Counted from the stretch's first letter, positions 39,289 through 48,530 are shown. The stretch is 56,254 bases of DNA from Pelagibius sp. (GCF_028281305.1 NZ_JANQKD010000100.1:1-56254); one strand, 5' to 3'. Translations and numbers: made by a program. Notes: generated from the sequence alone by a model not told the origin.

Positions 39289-40245
39289 CTAGCCGAGGCC
39301 CTTCTGACCCATTTCCAGAAACTTTTCGCGCCGGCGCTGCTTCAGGTGCGGGCCGCTTTCGCGCAGCAACTCGCGAATGCCTTCCTCCAGCTTGTCGCCG
39401 ACCGCGGTGATGGTGCTTTCGCCGCCGCGGTGCGCCCCGCCCAGCGGCTCGGGAATGATCTCGTCGATCACACCCAGGCGCTGCAGGTCCTGGGCCGTCA
39501 GGCGCAAGGCCTCGGCGGCCTCCTGCGCCTGCTCGGACGAACGCCAGAGAATCGACGCGCAGCCTTCCGGCGAGATCACCGAGTAGATCGAGTGTTCCAG
39601 CATGAAGATGCGGTTGGCGGCGGCCAGCGCAATGGCGCCGCCGGAGCCGCCCTCGCCGATGATGACCGACAGCAGAGGCACCTCGACGTCCAGGCAGACC
39701 TCGATGGACCGGGCGATGGCCTCGGCCTGGCCGCGCTCCTCCGCGCCGACGCCGGGATAGGCGCCAGCAGTGTCGACCAGGGTGATCACCGGCAGGCCAA
39801 AGCGCGCCGCCATGCGCATAAGGCGCTGGGCCTTGCGGTAACCCTCCGGCCGCGCCATGCCGAAGTTGTGGGTGACGCGCGAATTGATGTCCGAGCCCTT
39901 CTCATGCCCGATGACCACGACGGAATAGCCGCGGAACCGCCCCAAACCGCCGACGATGGCCTTGTCTTCGGCAAACAGCCGGTCACCGGACAGCGGCGTG
40001 AAGTCTTCCACCAGAGCGGCGATGTAATCGCCGAAATGGGGGCGGTCGGGATGGCGGGCGACCTGGGTCTTTTGCCAGGCCGAAAGCTTGCCGTAGGTCT
40101 GGCGCAGCAGCCGGTCGACCTTGCCCTGAAGCTTTTCGACTTCTTCGGCGATGTTGATCTCGCCATCGTCGGAGAGATGCCGCAGTTCCTCGATCTTGCC
40201 TTCGAGTTCTGCGATGGGTTTTTCGAAGTCGAGAAAGTTGTGCAT
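39289..40245 (-). CDS. accA: Acetyl-CoA carboxylase carboxyltransferase subunit alpha
   Basis: Works with AccD to transfer carboxyl from biotin to acetyl-CoA, giving malonyl-CoA for fatty-acid synthesis. The 318 residues are standard: [19 protein letters not shown] at the start, the [11 protein letters not shown] motif and the [11 protein letters not shown] oxyanion region. The frame is open upstream to 40347, but the family begins at the ATG at 40245. Confidence 0.97.
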   Translation of the reverse strand: MHNFLDFEKPIAELEGKIEELRHLSDDGEINIAEEVEKLQGKVDRLLRQTYGKLSAWQKTQVARHPDRPHFGDYIAALVEDFTPLSGDRLFAEDKAIVGGLGRFRGYSVVVIGHEKGSDINSRVTHNFGMARPEGYRKAQRLMRMAARFGLPVITLVDTAGAYPGVGAEERGQAEAIARSIEVCLDVEVPLLSVIIGEGGSGGAIALAAANRIFMLEHSIYSVISPEGCASILWRSSEQAQEAAEALRLTAQDLQRLGVIDEIIPEPLGGAHRGGESTITAVGDKLEEGIRELLRESGPHLKQRRREKFLEMGQKGLG

Positions 40246-40421
40246 GGGATCCTGTCTAGCACAGCGGCCAACGGCTGGCACGCTTTCGCTCCGGGCCTTC
40301 CAGCCGTGCCCTTCTTGGTGGTTCCGGCCCGTTTGCCGCGCTTGCACCCCTAAATAATCGCCTGGGCCGGGGAAATAAAGCCTGATGCGCCTGAACCCGG
40401 GGCGCCCGAACCAGAATCGAA

Positions 40422-40450
40422 GAGGCCGGCGCCTTCAGGGCGCCGGCCTC
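40422..40450 (-). terminator. Terminator-like hairpin after malyl-CoA lyase gene
   Basis: Perfect 12-bp stem GAGGCCGGCGCC / GGCGCCGGCCTC with a five-base loop, 43 bases past the stop codon of the lyase gene on the minus strand. The following TTCGATTCT is only mildly T-rich, so efficiency is uncertain. Confidence 0.65.
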
Positions 40451-40493
40451 GAACCCTCGGACCTCTGGCGGGCCTATGGCGCCCGCGCAAGCC

Positions 40494-41471
40494 TCAGCCC
40501 TTGGCGATCTGCCGGGCTTTCTTCACCATCACTTCGGCCTGCTTGATGGAGGCGATATCGATGAGGCGCCCGTCGAGGGAAACGGCGCCCTTGCCTTCCT
40601 TCTGGGCCTGGCGCATGGCCTTCAGGATGCGCTTGGCCTTGTCGACCTCGGCCTTGGAGGGGCTGTTGACCTCGTTGGCCAAGCCGATCTGACTGGGATG
40701 GATGGCCCACTTGCCCTCGCAGCCCAACACCGCGGCGCGGTTGGCCTGGGCACGGAAACCCTCGGGATCCGAGAAATCCCCGAAAGGCCCGTCGATGGGC
40801 CGCAGACCGGCGGCCCGCGCCGCAACCACCATGCGGGCGATGGCGTAATGCCACATGTCGCCCCAGTGGTAGAGCCGCTCGCCCGCCTCGTCGGGATCGG
40901 TCAAGACGCCATAGAGTTCGTTGGGGCCGCCGATGACGGTGGTCCGCGCCTTAGTCGAAGCGGCATAGTCGGCCACGCCGAAGTGAAGGCTCTCGTTGCG
41001 CGGCGAGGCCTTGGCGATCTCGTCGACATTGGCCATGCCCAGTGCGGTTTCGATGATCATCTCGAAGCCGATGCGCTTCTTGCGCCCGACCGCCTCTTCG
41101 GCCTGGCTGACCAGCATGTCGACGGCATAGATGTCGGCAGCAGTTCCCGCCTTCGGGATCATGAAGAGGTCGAGGCGCTCGCCGCCCTGCTCGATGATGT
41201 CGATAACATCGCGGTACATGTAATGGGTGTCGAGGCCGTTGATGCGCACCGACATGGTCTTGTTGCCCCAGTCGACCTCGTTCAGAGCCTTGATGATGTT
41301 CTTGCGCGCCTGGACCTTGTCGTCCGGCGCCACGGCGTCTTCGAGATCCAGGAAGATCACATCGGCCTCTGACTCCGCAGCCTTCTTGAACAGCTTCGGA
41401 TTGCTGCCCGGCACGGCAAGTTCGCTGCGGTTCAGGCGCGCCGGCGCCTGTTCGACAATGGTAAAGCTCAT
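40494..41471 (-). CDS. Malyl-CoA lyase (HpcH/HpaI aldolase family, MclA-like)
   Basis: Cleaves malyl-CoA to glyoxylate and acetyl-CoA, or runs in reverse. The 325 residues show FLDLEDAVAPDDK (metal/substrate region), SVRINGLDTHYMYRD, GPFGDFSDPEGF, GKWAIHPSQI and the ending GRLIDIASIKQAEV. Resemblance to the Methylobacterium serine-cycle enzyme (LHRSELAVPGSNP-like start, FGVADYAAST) is stronger than to Rhodobacter Mcl1. The ATG at 41471 follows AGGGG. It may serve the ethylmalonyl-CoA route, glyoxylate assimilation or a C1 pathway; no partner gene is adjacent. A TTGACA at 41626-41631 is a possible -35 element. Confidence 0.88.
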   Translation of the reverse strand: MSFTIVEQAPARLNRSELAVPGSNPKLFKKAAESEADVIFLDLEDAVAPDDKVQARKNIIKALNEVDWGNKTMSVRINGLDTHYMYRDVIDIIEQGGERLDLFMIPKAGTAADIYAVDMLVSQAEEAVGRKKRIGFEMIIETALGMANVDEIAKASPRNESLHFGVADYAASTKARTTVIGGPNELYGVLTDPDEAGERLYHWGDMWHYAIARMVVAARAAGLRPIDGPFGDFSDPEGFRAQANRAAVLGCEGKWAIHPSQIGLANEVNSPSKAEVDKAKRILKAMRQAQKEGKGAVSLDGRLIDIASIKQAEVMVKKARQIAKG

Positions 41472-41704
41472 GGACGTTCCCCTGGTGGATCTAGCCCCTA
41501 TGGAGTCTGGTCCTGTGGACTCCGGGCGGTCATCAACACTCGGCAGGCGCGCAGGAGACAAGGCGAGACCCTATCCGCGGCAGCCGATCGCGCACGCTCG
41601 GCAAATTGGTCATACCACTTGCTCTTGTCAACCGGAACCTCTCGCGTTTCCGGCCAAATTCGGCAGCAGGACATGCGCTGCGCGGCGCTCGCTGCATCCA
41701 AGGC

Positions 41705-42673
41705 TCAGCGCGACGCGTCCTTTGCAGGCAGTTGGGCCAGCGGATGATGAGTCTGAACCAGCGCCTTCAGCCGCTCGTTGAGAACGTGGGTGTAGATCTG
41801 GGTGGTCGAGATATCCGCATGCCCCAGCATCTTCTGCAGGGAGCGCAGGTCGGCACCGTGGTCCAGCAGGTGGCTGGCGAAGGCGTGGCGGAGGACATGG
41901 GGAGAGACCTTCGCTGCGTCCAACTGCGCCGCGTGGGCCAGGTCCTTCAACAACTGGCCGACCCGGTGCCGGGTGATGTGACCGCTGGCCCCGCGCGACG
42001 GAAACAGCCAGGGCGAGTCCGCGCGGCGCGCCTTTTCGCCCTTCCCCGTCGTCGTCAGAAAACGGTCGCGCACTTCGAGGTAGGCGGCGAGGCTGCGCCT
42101 TGCGGCGTCGCTCAACGGCACCATGCGTTCCTTGTTGCCCTTGCCGCGCACGATGAGCAGGCGCTGGTCGCGCTGGGTGGCGGCGAGGCGCAGCCCGACC
42201 AGCTCGGAGACCCGAAGGCCGGTGGCATAGAGCAGTTCGACCAGGGCGGCCAGGCGCAGGCCCTCGGCATCCTGCCGGCGCTGGGCAGCGGCCAGCAGGG
42301 CGTCCACCTCGGCCTCGCTCAACACCTTGGGCAGACTGCGGCCCTGACGTGGCGAGTCGACCGCTGCACTGGGATCGTCCTCCCGCAAGCCCTCGCTCAG
42401 CAGAAAGCGATAGAACTGGCGCAGCGCCGACAGGCGGCGGGCAGCAGTGCGCGGCGCCATCCCGGCCTTGGCCAGTTGCGACAGGAAAGCCCGCAGGTCG
42501 CCGGCCTCCGCCGTCTCCGGCCGCTTGCGGCGCTGCTGCAGAAAGGCCGCAAAGCTCTCCAGGTCGCGCCGGTAGGCCTCCAGCGTGTTGGCGGCCGCGC
42601 CGCGTTCGGCGGCCAGCATTTCCAGGAAGGGCTCCAGCTGCGTCGTTGTCGGAGGCGGCCGCCGGACCGGCAT
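41705..42673 (-). CDS. xerD: Tyrosine recombinase XerD
   Basis: Site-specific recombinase resolving chromosome dimers at dif with XerC and FtsK. The 322 residues have the N-terminal SAM-like core-binding domain and a catalytic domain with Arg in ATGLRVSELVGL, HxxR in SPHVLRHAFASHLL, and the nucleophile Tyr in STTQIYTHV. The frame is open upstream, but ATG at 42673, seven bases after the preceding gene's stop, gives a normal length. XerD rather than XerC is inferred from its position near aroK and accA in related genomes and from the MLGHADISTTQIYTHV ending. Confidence 0.9.
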   Translation of the reverse strand: MPVRRPPPTTTQLEPFLEMLAAERGAAANTLEAYRRDLESFAAFLQQRRKRPETAEAGDLRAFLSQLAKAGMAPRTAARRLSALRQFYRFLLSEGLREDDPSAAVDSPRQGRSLPKVLSEAEVDALLAAAQRRQDAEGLRLAALVELLYATGLRVSELVGLRLAATQRDQRLLIVRGKGNKERMVPLSDAARRSLAAYLEVRDRFLTTTGKGEKARRADSPWLFPSRGASGHITRHRVGQLLKDLAHAAQLDAAKVSPHVLRHAFASHLLDHGADLRSLQKMLGHADISTTQIYTHVLNERLKALVQTHHPLAQLPAKDASR

Positions 42674-42680
42674 CGCGGCT

Positions 42681-44699
42681 CTAGAGCCCGGCGTCGAGCG
42701 CCGCCTCCAGGGCCAGGGCCCGGGCATCCCCGCCGAGGCCGACGGACCGCAGCGCGGAGACGGCATAGGCGAGTGCGAGCGGGTGGCGCCCGCCCAATGA
42801 TTCGTCGCCCAGAGCGTGGCTGGCGAGCAGCGCAGCCTCGCCGCTGCGCCCGGCCACCGCCGCGTCGCTCAATGCCAGCAGGCTGGTCAGCCGCTCCAGC
42901 GGCTCCTCGTCCAGGGGTTCATCGGCGATAACAGCGTCGGCTGACCCCGCGCCCTCGGCGACCCCCGGCCAGGCCCTCTCGTCCTGACCGAGCGCCCGCG
43001 ACAGCATCATGGCTGTCAGCAGCCGCGCGCCGGCCTCCGGGTCCTGCGCTCCCTCTGCGCCCTCCGCGGATGTAATCGGGCCCAATGCAATCGGATCGGT
43101 CCCGCCGGCCAGGCGCATGAGCGGATTCAACGCCGCGAAGGCCGCCAGGGATTCCGGGTTCTTGGCGCCGTCGAGCCGCAGCACCGCCGCCCAGGCGCCG
43201 GCGCGCTCGAAGCCGCCGACCCGGTAAAGACTGCGCGCCGCCGTGCCGGCAAACCAGGCGAGCTCCACAGCCGGCGCCACCTGCTCCAGCTGCGCCTGCA
43301 CCGCCCGTGCCATGGCGAAGCCGCGCCCGTCCCGCTCGGCAGCCAGAAGGGCGGCCTGCAGGTACTCGGCCTTGGTCTGGGCGAGGGTCTCGCGCCCGGC
43401 GGCATGCACCAGCAGCGCCCGCCCGCGCACCCCGCCCAGGGCTTCGGCGCGGACCAGCGGGTCGTCCAGCTCGGAACTCTCGAAGGGTACGGCGTCGTAG
43501 GCCTCCGTCAGGGCGTTGCCCGGCAGGACCGCGGCCTGCACCAACCGCTCGGCGGCGCCGGCCTTGTCCGCCGGCGCGGCGCTGTCCAGCGCTGCAATTC
43601 CATGCAACAGAAGCGGCGCGGCCCGCTCCGCCAGTCCTTCCGGCGGCGTTCCCTCGCCCAGGCGCAGCATCGCCAGGGTCAGGGGCGTTAGATCCTCGGG
43701 CGCCGGCGGCGCCACCGTGCCGCCGATGAAAAGGTTGCTGAGGGCGTAGAACACCGGGTCGGCGTCCGGGTGCTCCTCACGCAGCAGATCGAGCCCCAGG
43801 AAAGCCTGGTCGCGCTGCTCGGCCAGAAGCTGGCAGAAGACCAGGGCCTGGCCCCAGTAGGCCGCGCCGGCAAAGCGCGCGACCGCGCTGCGCACCTGGC
43901 TGCAGGCCTCCTGGTCCCGGCCGGCGAGCAGCAGACCGTCGACCCGCGCCTGGGCCAGCCAGGAATCCTCGGCCCGCTGCGGGACGATGGAGAGCAGACG
44001 GTTGAGGCCGGCCAGTTCGCCCATGGCATGCAGCCGCTCCGCCCGCAGCCGCAGAAACCCGCCGTCCAGGTCCCCCTGGGCACCGGCCACCGCATCGGCC
44101 AGGGTCGGCCCGCCCGCCGGCGCGCCACCGCCCAAAGGCCCGGGCGCGCGGGCGTTGCTGAGCAGCAGACGCGTGGTCAGCGCTCTCAGAGTCGGTGACG
44201 CCGGGTCGCCCGGCAAGCTGCGGATCAGCGCCGCGACGAGGGCGCGGTCGCTGCCCGCCCAGGCATCGACGCCGAGCCCGCCGGAATCCGCTTCGAGGAT
44301 GCCGAGGGACTCCGTATCCAGCTCCTGCAGGCGGTCGACCTGGATGCCTTCGTACTGCGGAGTCTCCGGCGGCGTCTCCGGCGCCGTCCCGACAGGAGCC
44401 GGCGCGGAAGGTGCAGCCCCAGGGGGCCCCTCTTGCGCCCCATTCTGAGGCGTGTCCGGGCCTTCGGGGGCAACGACGGTGGGCGGGAAGAGGCTGATCG
44501 GCCCCTCCGGCCGATCCTGAGCGGCCAGCGGCGTGACCGACAGCATCCCCGTCAGCACGATCCCAGCCAGCACGGCCAGAGCCGCAGCTCCGGACAAGGG
44601 CCTCGCACTGCGGCTGATTGCACTGCGGCTGATCGCCGGCACAGGCCGCCACGGCGAAGCGCGGCGGCGGCAAGCGCCCTCAGCGCGGGAAACGTTCAT
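42681..44699 (-). CDS. Conserved envelope protein of unknown function
   Basis: A 672-residue protein that I cannot place in a named family. It has a signal peptide or anchor ending near residue 60 (LTGMLSVTPLAAQD), a Pro/Glu-rich stretch to about 115 and then a long helical, alanine- and leucine-rich body without repeats obvious enough to call TPR, although helical repeats are likely. It starts inside the preceding 46-residue gene (20-base overlap) and precedes xerD by 7 bases. Its position between aroK and xerD recurs in Rhodospirillales. The N-terminus contains a 15-bp duplication (ISRSAISRSA). Confidence 0.8.
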   Translation of the reverse strand: MNVSRAEGACRRRASPWRPVPAISRSAISRSARPLSGAAALAVLAGIVLTGMLSVTPLAAQDRPEGPISLFPPTVVAPEGPDTPQNGAQEGPPGAAPSAPAPVGTAPETPPETPQYEGIQVDRLQELDTESLGILEADSGGLGVDAWAGSDRALVAALIRSLPGDPASPTLRALTTRLLLSNARAPGPLGGGAPAGGPTLADAVAGAQGDLDGGFLRLRAERLHAMGELAGLNRLLSIVPQRAEDSWLAQARVDGLLLAGRDQEACSQVRSAVARFAGAAYWGQALVFCQLLAEQRDQAFLGLDLLREEHPDADPVFYALSNLFIGGTVAPPAPEDLTPLTLAMLRLGEGTPPEGLAERAAPLLLHGIAALDSAAPADKAGAAERLVQAAVLPGNALTEAYDAVPFESSELDDPLVRAEALGGVRGRALLVHAAGRETLAQTKAEYLQAALLAAERDGRGFAMARAVQAQLEQVAPAVELAWFAGTAARSLYRVGGFERAGAWAAVLRLDGAKNPESLAAFAALNPLMRLAGGTDPIALGPITSAEGAEGAQDPEAGARLLTAMMLSRALGQDERAWPGVAEGAGSADAVIADEPLDEEPLERLTSLLALSDAAVAGRSGEAALLASHALGDESLGGRHPLALAYAVSALRSVGLGGDARALALEAALDAGL
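44605..44634. repeat. 15-bp tandem duplication near gene start
   Basis: Two copies of gcactgcggctgatt, the second with one change, encoding ISRSA twice in the leader of the 672-residue envelope protein. Confidence 0.85.
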
Positions 44700-44820
44700 C
44701 GGGAAGGACCTTCTCGACCGGCGCCGAAGGGGGCGGGATATCCCAGGTCAGAAGAAAGAAACCGCCGGAGACGATGAGCCCGGCGAGAACGATCAGGGCG
44801 ATGAGGCTGGTCTTTTTCAT
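44680..44820 (-). CDS. Small single-helix membrane protein, conserved in Rhodospirillales
   Basis: A 46-residue protein: MKKTSLIALIVLAGLIVSGG starts the membrane helix (about 4-26), then FLLTWDIPPPSAPVEKVLPDERFPR. The TWDIPxPxxxVEKVxPDxRFPR ending is conserved in relatives at the same place, which supports reality despite the size. The function is unknown. The next gene begins 20 bases before its stop, so the two are coupled and may act together at the envelope. Confidence 0.8.
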   Translation of the reverse strand: MKKTSLIALIVLAGLIVSGGFFLLTWDIPPPSAPVEKVLPDERFPR

Positions 44821-45122
44821 CAATTCACTTGCTTGCGGCTTGGAACGCCAGACTAAGGACGCGAGACTTTGCACGCCCGACTTGAACCGACCTACTTGGA
44901 CCACCCAGCTTCGGACGCCTCCAGAGGGCCTCCGAACGGGCTGCGACCGTACTACTTGCACCGCCCCGAAGATTCTATGGTAAGGTCCGAATCTGGCGCG
45001 AAGGCGGCAGTTTACCTAGGGTCTACACCCCTGGCAATGATCGCCCGAGGCGTGATTGCGGCGCCGGGGGCGGCCCAGGGGCGGCGCAGAAGGGCCCGGC
45101 CCGGACAACGATTGGCAGACGC
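44821..45122. other. 302-base divergent region upstream of aroK
   Basis: The region separates aroK from the divergent 46-residue protein gene. It holds a degenerate 14-bp array at 44851-44920 and a possible aroK promoter around 44953-44980 (TTGCAC followed by TATGGT with short spacing). No gene was seen. Confidence 0.4.
44851..44920. repeat. Degenerate 14-bp tandem array
   Basis: Five consecutive 14-base units of the type gacttngnaccgccc (gactaaggacgcga, gactttgcacgccc, gacttgaaccgacc, tacttggaccaccc, agcttcggacgcct) in the divergent spacer between aroK and the small membrane protein gene. Confidence 0.65.
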
Positions 45123-45773
45123 TTGGCTCGCTCGGATTCAAACGGCTCGACCTCGAAAGACAGCACGTCGGCGAAAGAGAGTGCCTCGGCAAAAGACGGG
45201 CTGGAGGTGCCGCGCACCATCGTCTTCGTCGGCCTGATGGGGGCCGGCAAGTCCTGTATCGGCCGCAACCTCGCCGCGGCCCTGGACCTGCCCTTCGTCG
45301 ATGCCGACAAGGAGATCGAGGCGGCCGCCGGATGCTCCATCGAGGACATCTTCGAAGAACACGGCGAAGAAGCCTTCCGCGCCGGCGAGCGGCGCGTGAT
45401 CGCGCGCCTGCTGAACCAGCCGACCATGGTCCTGGCAACCGGCGGCGGCGCCTTTATGGACCCAGACACCCGTAAGCTGATCCACCAACGGGCAACCTCC
45501 GTCTGGCTGCGGGCCGATCTGGACCTGCTGCTGCGGCGCACCGCACGGCGCAACAACCGCCCGCTGCTGAAACGCGGCGACCCGCGGCAGATTCTCAGCG
45601 ACCTCATCGCGCTGCGCTACCCGGTCTATGCCGAGGCCGACGTTACGGTCGATTCCGTCGACGGGCCGCCGGAGGTGACTCTGGGGCGGGTGATCGAGGG
45701 GCTGCGCGCCTACGCCGGCGAGGGCGGCCGCAGCGGTTCGCACACCAACAAGGGGCGGAGCGCCGCGCTGTGA
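45123..45773 (+). CDS. aroK: Shikimate kinase
   Basis: Phosphorylates shikimate in aromatic amino-acid synthesis. Walker A GLMGAGKS at 37-44, the shikimate-binding DADKEIE and GEEAFRAGE segments, ATGGGAF and the lid RNNRPLL are intact. The 216 residues include about 28 unconserved, Ser/Ala/Lys-rich residues before the fold. The start is uncertain: TTG at 45123 has no clear ribosome site; GTG at 45207 would begin right at the conserved part. aroB follows with a 4-base overlap. Confidence 0.94.
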   Translation: MARSDSNGSTSKDSTSAKESASAKDGLEVPRTIVFVGLMGAGKSCIGRNLAAALDLPFVDADKEIEAAAGCSIEDIFEEHGEEAFRAGERRVIARLLNQPTMVLATGGGAFMDPDTRKLIHQRATSVWLRADLDLLLRRTARRNNRPLLKRGDPRQILSDLIALRYPVYAEADVTVDSVDGPPEVTLGRVIEGLRAYAGEGGRSGSHTNKGRSAAL

Positions 45774-46948
45774 CCAGCCATCAGAGCCTGACCGTCGAGC
45801 TCGGCGCGCGCAGTTACGACATCCTCGTCGGCACCACGGTGCTGGCCGAAGCCGGGCGGCTGATGCAGCCGCTGCTCAAGAGCCCGCGCGTGGTGGTCGT
45901 CACCGACCGGCACCTGGCCGAGCTGCATCTGGCGCGCCTGGAGCGTGCGCTCGACGACGCCGGCCTGCAGCACGAAACCATCACCCTGCCGCCGGGCGAT
46001 GCCAGCAAGTCCTGGGACCAGTTGGGCGCGCTGCTCGACCGGCTCCTGGAGATGAAGGTCGAGCGCAGCACCACGCTGATCGCGCTGGGCGGCGGCGTCA
46101 TCGGCGATCTGGCCGGCTTTGCCGCGGCCGTCACCCTGCGCGGGCTGGATTTCGTGCAGATCCCCACCAGCCTGCTGGCCCAGGTAGACAGCTCCGTCGG
46201 CGGCAAGACGGGCATCAACAGCCGCCACGGCAAGAACCTGATCGGCGCTTTCTATCAGCCGCGCCTGGTGCTGGCGGACACCTCGATCCTCACCACGCTG
46301 CCGCGCCGCGAGATGCTGGCCGGCTATGCCGAGGTGGTGAAGTACGGGCTGATTCAGGATGCCGCGTTCTTTGCCTGGCTGGAATCGCACGGTGCCGACC
46401 TGATCGAGGGCAACCGGGCGGCGCTCGAGACCGCGGTGCTGCGCAGCTGCGCCTGCAAGGCCGAGGTGGTGGCCGCCGACGAGCGCGAAGGCGGCCGCCG
46501 GGCCCTGCTCAATCTCGGCCATACTTTCGGCCATGCGCTGGAGGCGGAGACCGGCTACGGCGGAGAGCTGCTGCACGGAGAGGCGGTTGCCGTCGGCATG
46601 GTGATGGCCTTCGATCTTTCGGTGCAGCGGGGGCACTGCCCGCCGGAGGATGCGGACCGGCTGCGCCGCCACCTGGCCGCCGTCGGTCTGCCCACCGGCT
46701 TTGCCGACCTGTCGCCAAGGCACTGGGAGGCTGCCCGCCTGATGGAGCACATGAGCCGCGACAAGAAGGTTCACCAGGGCAACATCAACTTCATCCTGGC
46801 GCGCGGCATCGGCGATGCCTACATAGAGAAAGATGTGGGCAACGACGAAGTGATGGCGCTGCTCACCAACGCCATCGATCAATCCGACCAACTGGCCAAA
46901 GAAAACACCGCGGCGGACATGACGTCGCGCGCGACCCTGGGCAGCTAG
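45770..46948 (+). CDS. aroB: 3-dehydroquinate synthase
   Basis: NAD- and zinc-dependent cyclisation of DAHP to 3-dehydroquinate, the second shikimate step. The 392 residues contain GGGVIGDLAGFAAA, the PTSLLAQVDSSVGGKTGIN motif, and zinc ligands in EVVKYG and LNLGHTFGHALE. The start GTG at 45770 overlaps the aroK stop. About 20 C-terminal residues are extra. Confidence 0.97.
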   Translation: MTSHQSLTVELGARSYDILVGTTVLAEAGRLMQPLLKSPRVVVVTDRHLAELHLARLERALDDAGLQHETITLPPGDASKSWDQLGALLDRLLEMKVERSTTLIALGGGVIGDLAGFAAAVTLRGLDFVQIPTSLLAQVDSSVGGKTGINSRHGKNLIGAFYQPRLVLADTSILTTLPRREMLAGYAEVVKYGLIQDAAFFAWLESHGADLIEGNRAALETAVLRSCACKAEVVAADEREGGRRALLNLGHTFGHALEAETGYGGELLHGEAVAVGMVMAFDLSVQRGHCPPEDADRLRRHLAAVGLPTGFADLSPRHWEAARLMEHMSRDKKVHQGNINFILARGIGDAYIEKDVGNDEVMALLTNAIDQSDQLAKENTAADMTSRATLGS

Positions 46949-47014
46949 ACGCCCCAGCGAGAGCCACCCGCCAGACCGCACGGCCCATCAACCCCACACC
47001 ACAACAGACAAACA

Positions 47015-48391
47015 ATGGACATGGACATTGCCATCACCCTCGGCGCCATTCTGGTGCTGCTGGCCATTTCGGCATTCTTCTCCGGATCGGAAACCGCGCT
47101 GACCGCGGCGTCGCGGCCGCGGATGCACAATCTGGCCCAGTCCGGCAACCGGCGAGCCTATCTGGTCGACGAGCTCTGGCTGGAAAAGGAGCACCTCATC
47201 GGCGCGATCCTGCTGGGCAACAACCTGGTGAACATCCTGGCTTCGGCGCTGGCCACCAGCGTGCTGATCGCCCTTTTCGGCGAGGCCGGTGTGGTCTACG
47301 CAACGCTGGGCATGACCCTGATGGTGCTGATCTTCGCCGAGGTGCTGCCCAAGACCTACGCCCTGCAGAATGCCGACCGGGCCGCCTTGAACGTGGCGCC
47401 GATCCTCAGCGTGATCGTCACGATCCTGAAGCCGATTTCCGTGGCGATCCAGGTGATCGTTCGTTCTGCGCTTTCTTTTTTCGGAATCGAGGTGCGTCAC
47501 ACGCTGACCTCCGAAGCCATCGAGGAACAGCTCCGGGGCGCCATCGATCTGCACCAGGGCGAGGGCGAAGGCGAAGAAGAAAAACATGAGCGCGAGATGC
47601 TGCGTTCGATCCTCGACCTCGGCGACGTCTGGGTCGAGGAGATCATGGTTCACCGCAAGGAGATGGTCTCCATCGACATCGACCAGCCGCCGGCCCGGAT
47701 CGTCGAGGAGGTGCTGTCCAGCCCCTATACGCGCCTGCCGCTGTGGCGCGACGACCCGGACAACATCGTCGGCGTGCTGCACGCCAAGGCGCTGCTCCGG
47801 GCCGTCCAGGCCGCCGACAACAAGCTGGACGGCCTCGACATCGTGGCCATCGCCAATGCAGCTTGGTTCATCCCCGAAACCACCGACCTGCTGTCGCAGC
47901 TTCAAGCCTTCCGCAGCCGCCACGAACACTTCGCCATCGTCGTCGACGAATACGGCGAGGTGCTCGGCATCGTGACCCTCGAAGACATTCTCGAGGAGAT
48001 CGTCGGCGACATCTCCGACGAGCACGACATCGAGATGGAAGGCGTACAGATGGAGCGCGCCGGCAGCTTCATCGTCGAAGGCAAGGTCACCCTGCGCGAC
48101 CTGAACCGCCGCTTCGAATGGCGCCTGCCCGACGAGGAGGCTTCCACCATCGCCGGGCTGGTCCTGCATGAGGCCCGCCGCATCCCGGAGATCGGCCAGG
48201 TCTTCACCTTCCACGGGCTGAACTTCGAGATCCTCGGGCGCAAGCGCAACCAGGTCACGTCGATCCGCATCACCCAGCCGCCGGAGGCCGGGGTACCGGA
48301 GGCCGGGGTACCGGAAGCCGGGGTACAAAAAACCGAGGCGCCGGAAGCGGAACCGTCCCGCGCGCCCGCCCGGCCCGACGGCACGGCCTAG
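47015..48391 (+). CDS. CNNM/CorC-type membrane protein (DUF21-CBS-CorC_HlyC)
   Basis: Membrane protein of 458 residues: DUF21/CNNM transmembrane domain (about 1-190, with FFSGSETALTAASRPRM), two CBS domains (about 210-335) and a CorC_HlyC domain (about 350-430). Relatives export magnesium or support cobalt/magnesium homeostasis. The last 30 residues contain three PEAGV repeats coded by a 15-bp array. Two ATGs in a row mark the start; no strong ribosome site. Its stop codon TAG forms the first bases of a REP-like palindrome. Confidence 0.9.
   Translation: MDMDIAITLGAILVLLAISAFFSGSETALTAASRPRMHNLAQSGNRRAYLVDELWLEKEHLIGAILLGNNLVNILASALATSVLIALFGEAGVVYATLGMTLMVLIFAEVLPKTYALQNADRAALNVAPILSVIVTILKPISVAIQVIVRSALSFFGIEVRHTLTSEAIEEQLRGAIDLHQGEGEGEEEKHEREMLRSILDLGDVWVEEIMVHRKEMVSIDIDQPPARIVEEVLSSPYTRLPLWRDDPDNIVGVLHAKALLRAVQAADNKLDGLDIVAIANAAWFIPETTDLLSQLQAFRSRHEHFAIVVDEYGEVLGIVTLEDILEEIVGDISDEHDIEMEGVQMERAGSFIVEGKVTLRDLNRRFEWRLPDEEASTIAGLVLHEARRIPEIGQVFTFHGLNFEILGRKRNQVTSIRITQPPEAGVPEAGVPEAGVQKTEAPEAEPSRAPARPDGTA
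48281..48325. repeat. 15-bp tandem repeat x3 at CorC-type gene 3' end
   Basis: Three copies of ccggaggccggggta, the last with one mismatch, in frame and coding PEAGV three times in the C-terminal tail. Confidence 0.95.
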
Positions 48392-48453
48392 AGCGGATCG
48401 TGTTCTGGCGGAAGCACTTTCGTGTTTGCGTCAGAACGCGCGAATCCGCTCTA
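48389..48453. repeat. REP-like palindrome
   Basis: A 65-base imperfect palindrome from TAGAGCGGAT to ATCCGCTCTA with inner GTTCTG / CAGAAC. Elements with these ends are widespread in alphaproteobacterial intergenic regions. It begins exactly at the stop codon of the CorC-type gene. Confidence 0.75.
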
Positions 48454-48506
48454 CACTTAACACCCAGCGCAATCTCGGCGGGTGGCTGCTTGCCAGCATA
48501 GCGGGT

Positions 48507-48530
48507 AGCCCCCGAGCGGCATCGGGGGCT
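48507..48530. other. 9-bp stem hairpin
   Basis: AGCCCCCGA / TCGGGGGCT with a six-base loop, with no T-tail on either side. It may help terminate the CorC-type transcript with Rho or be structural. Confidence 0.45.

Noticed and set aside
41603..41631. TTGACA with a weak CAATTT upstream of the malyl-CoA lyase gene
   Set aside because: The -35 is perfect but the -10 matches only two of six positions, so it is mentioned only within the gene entry.
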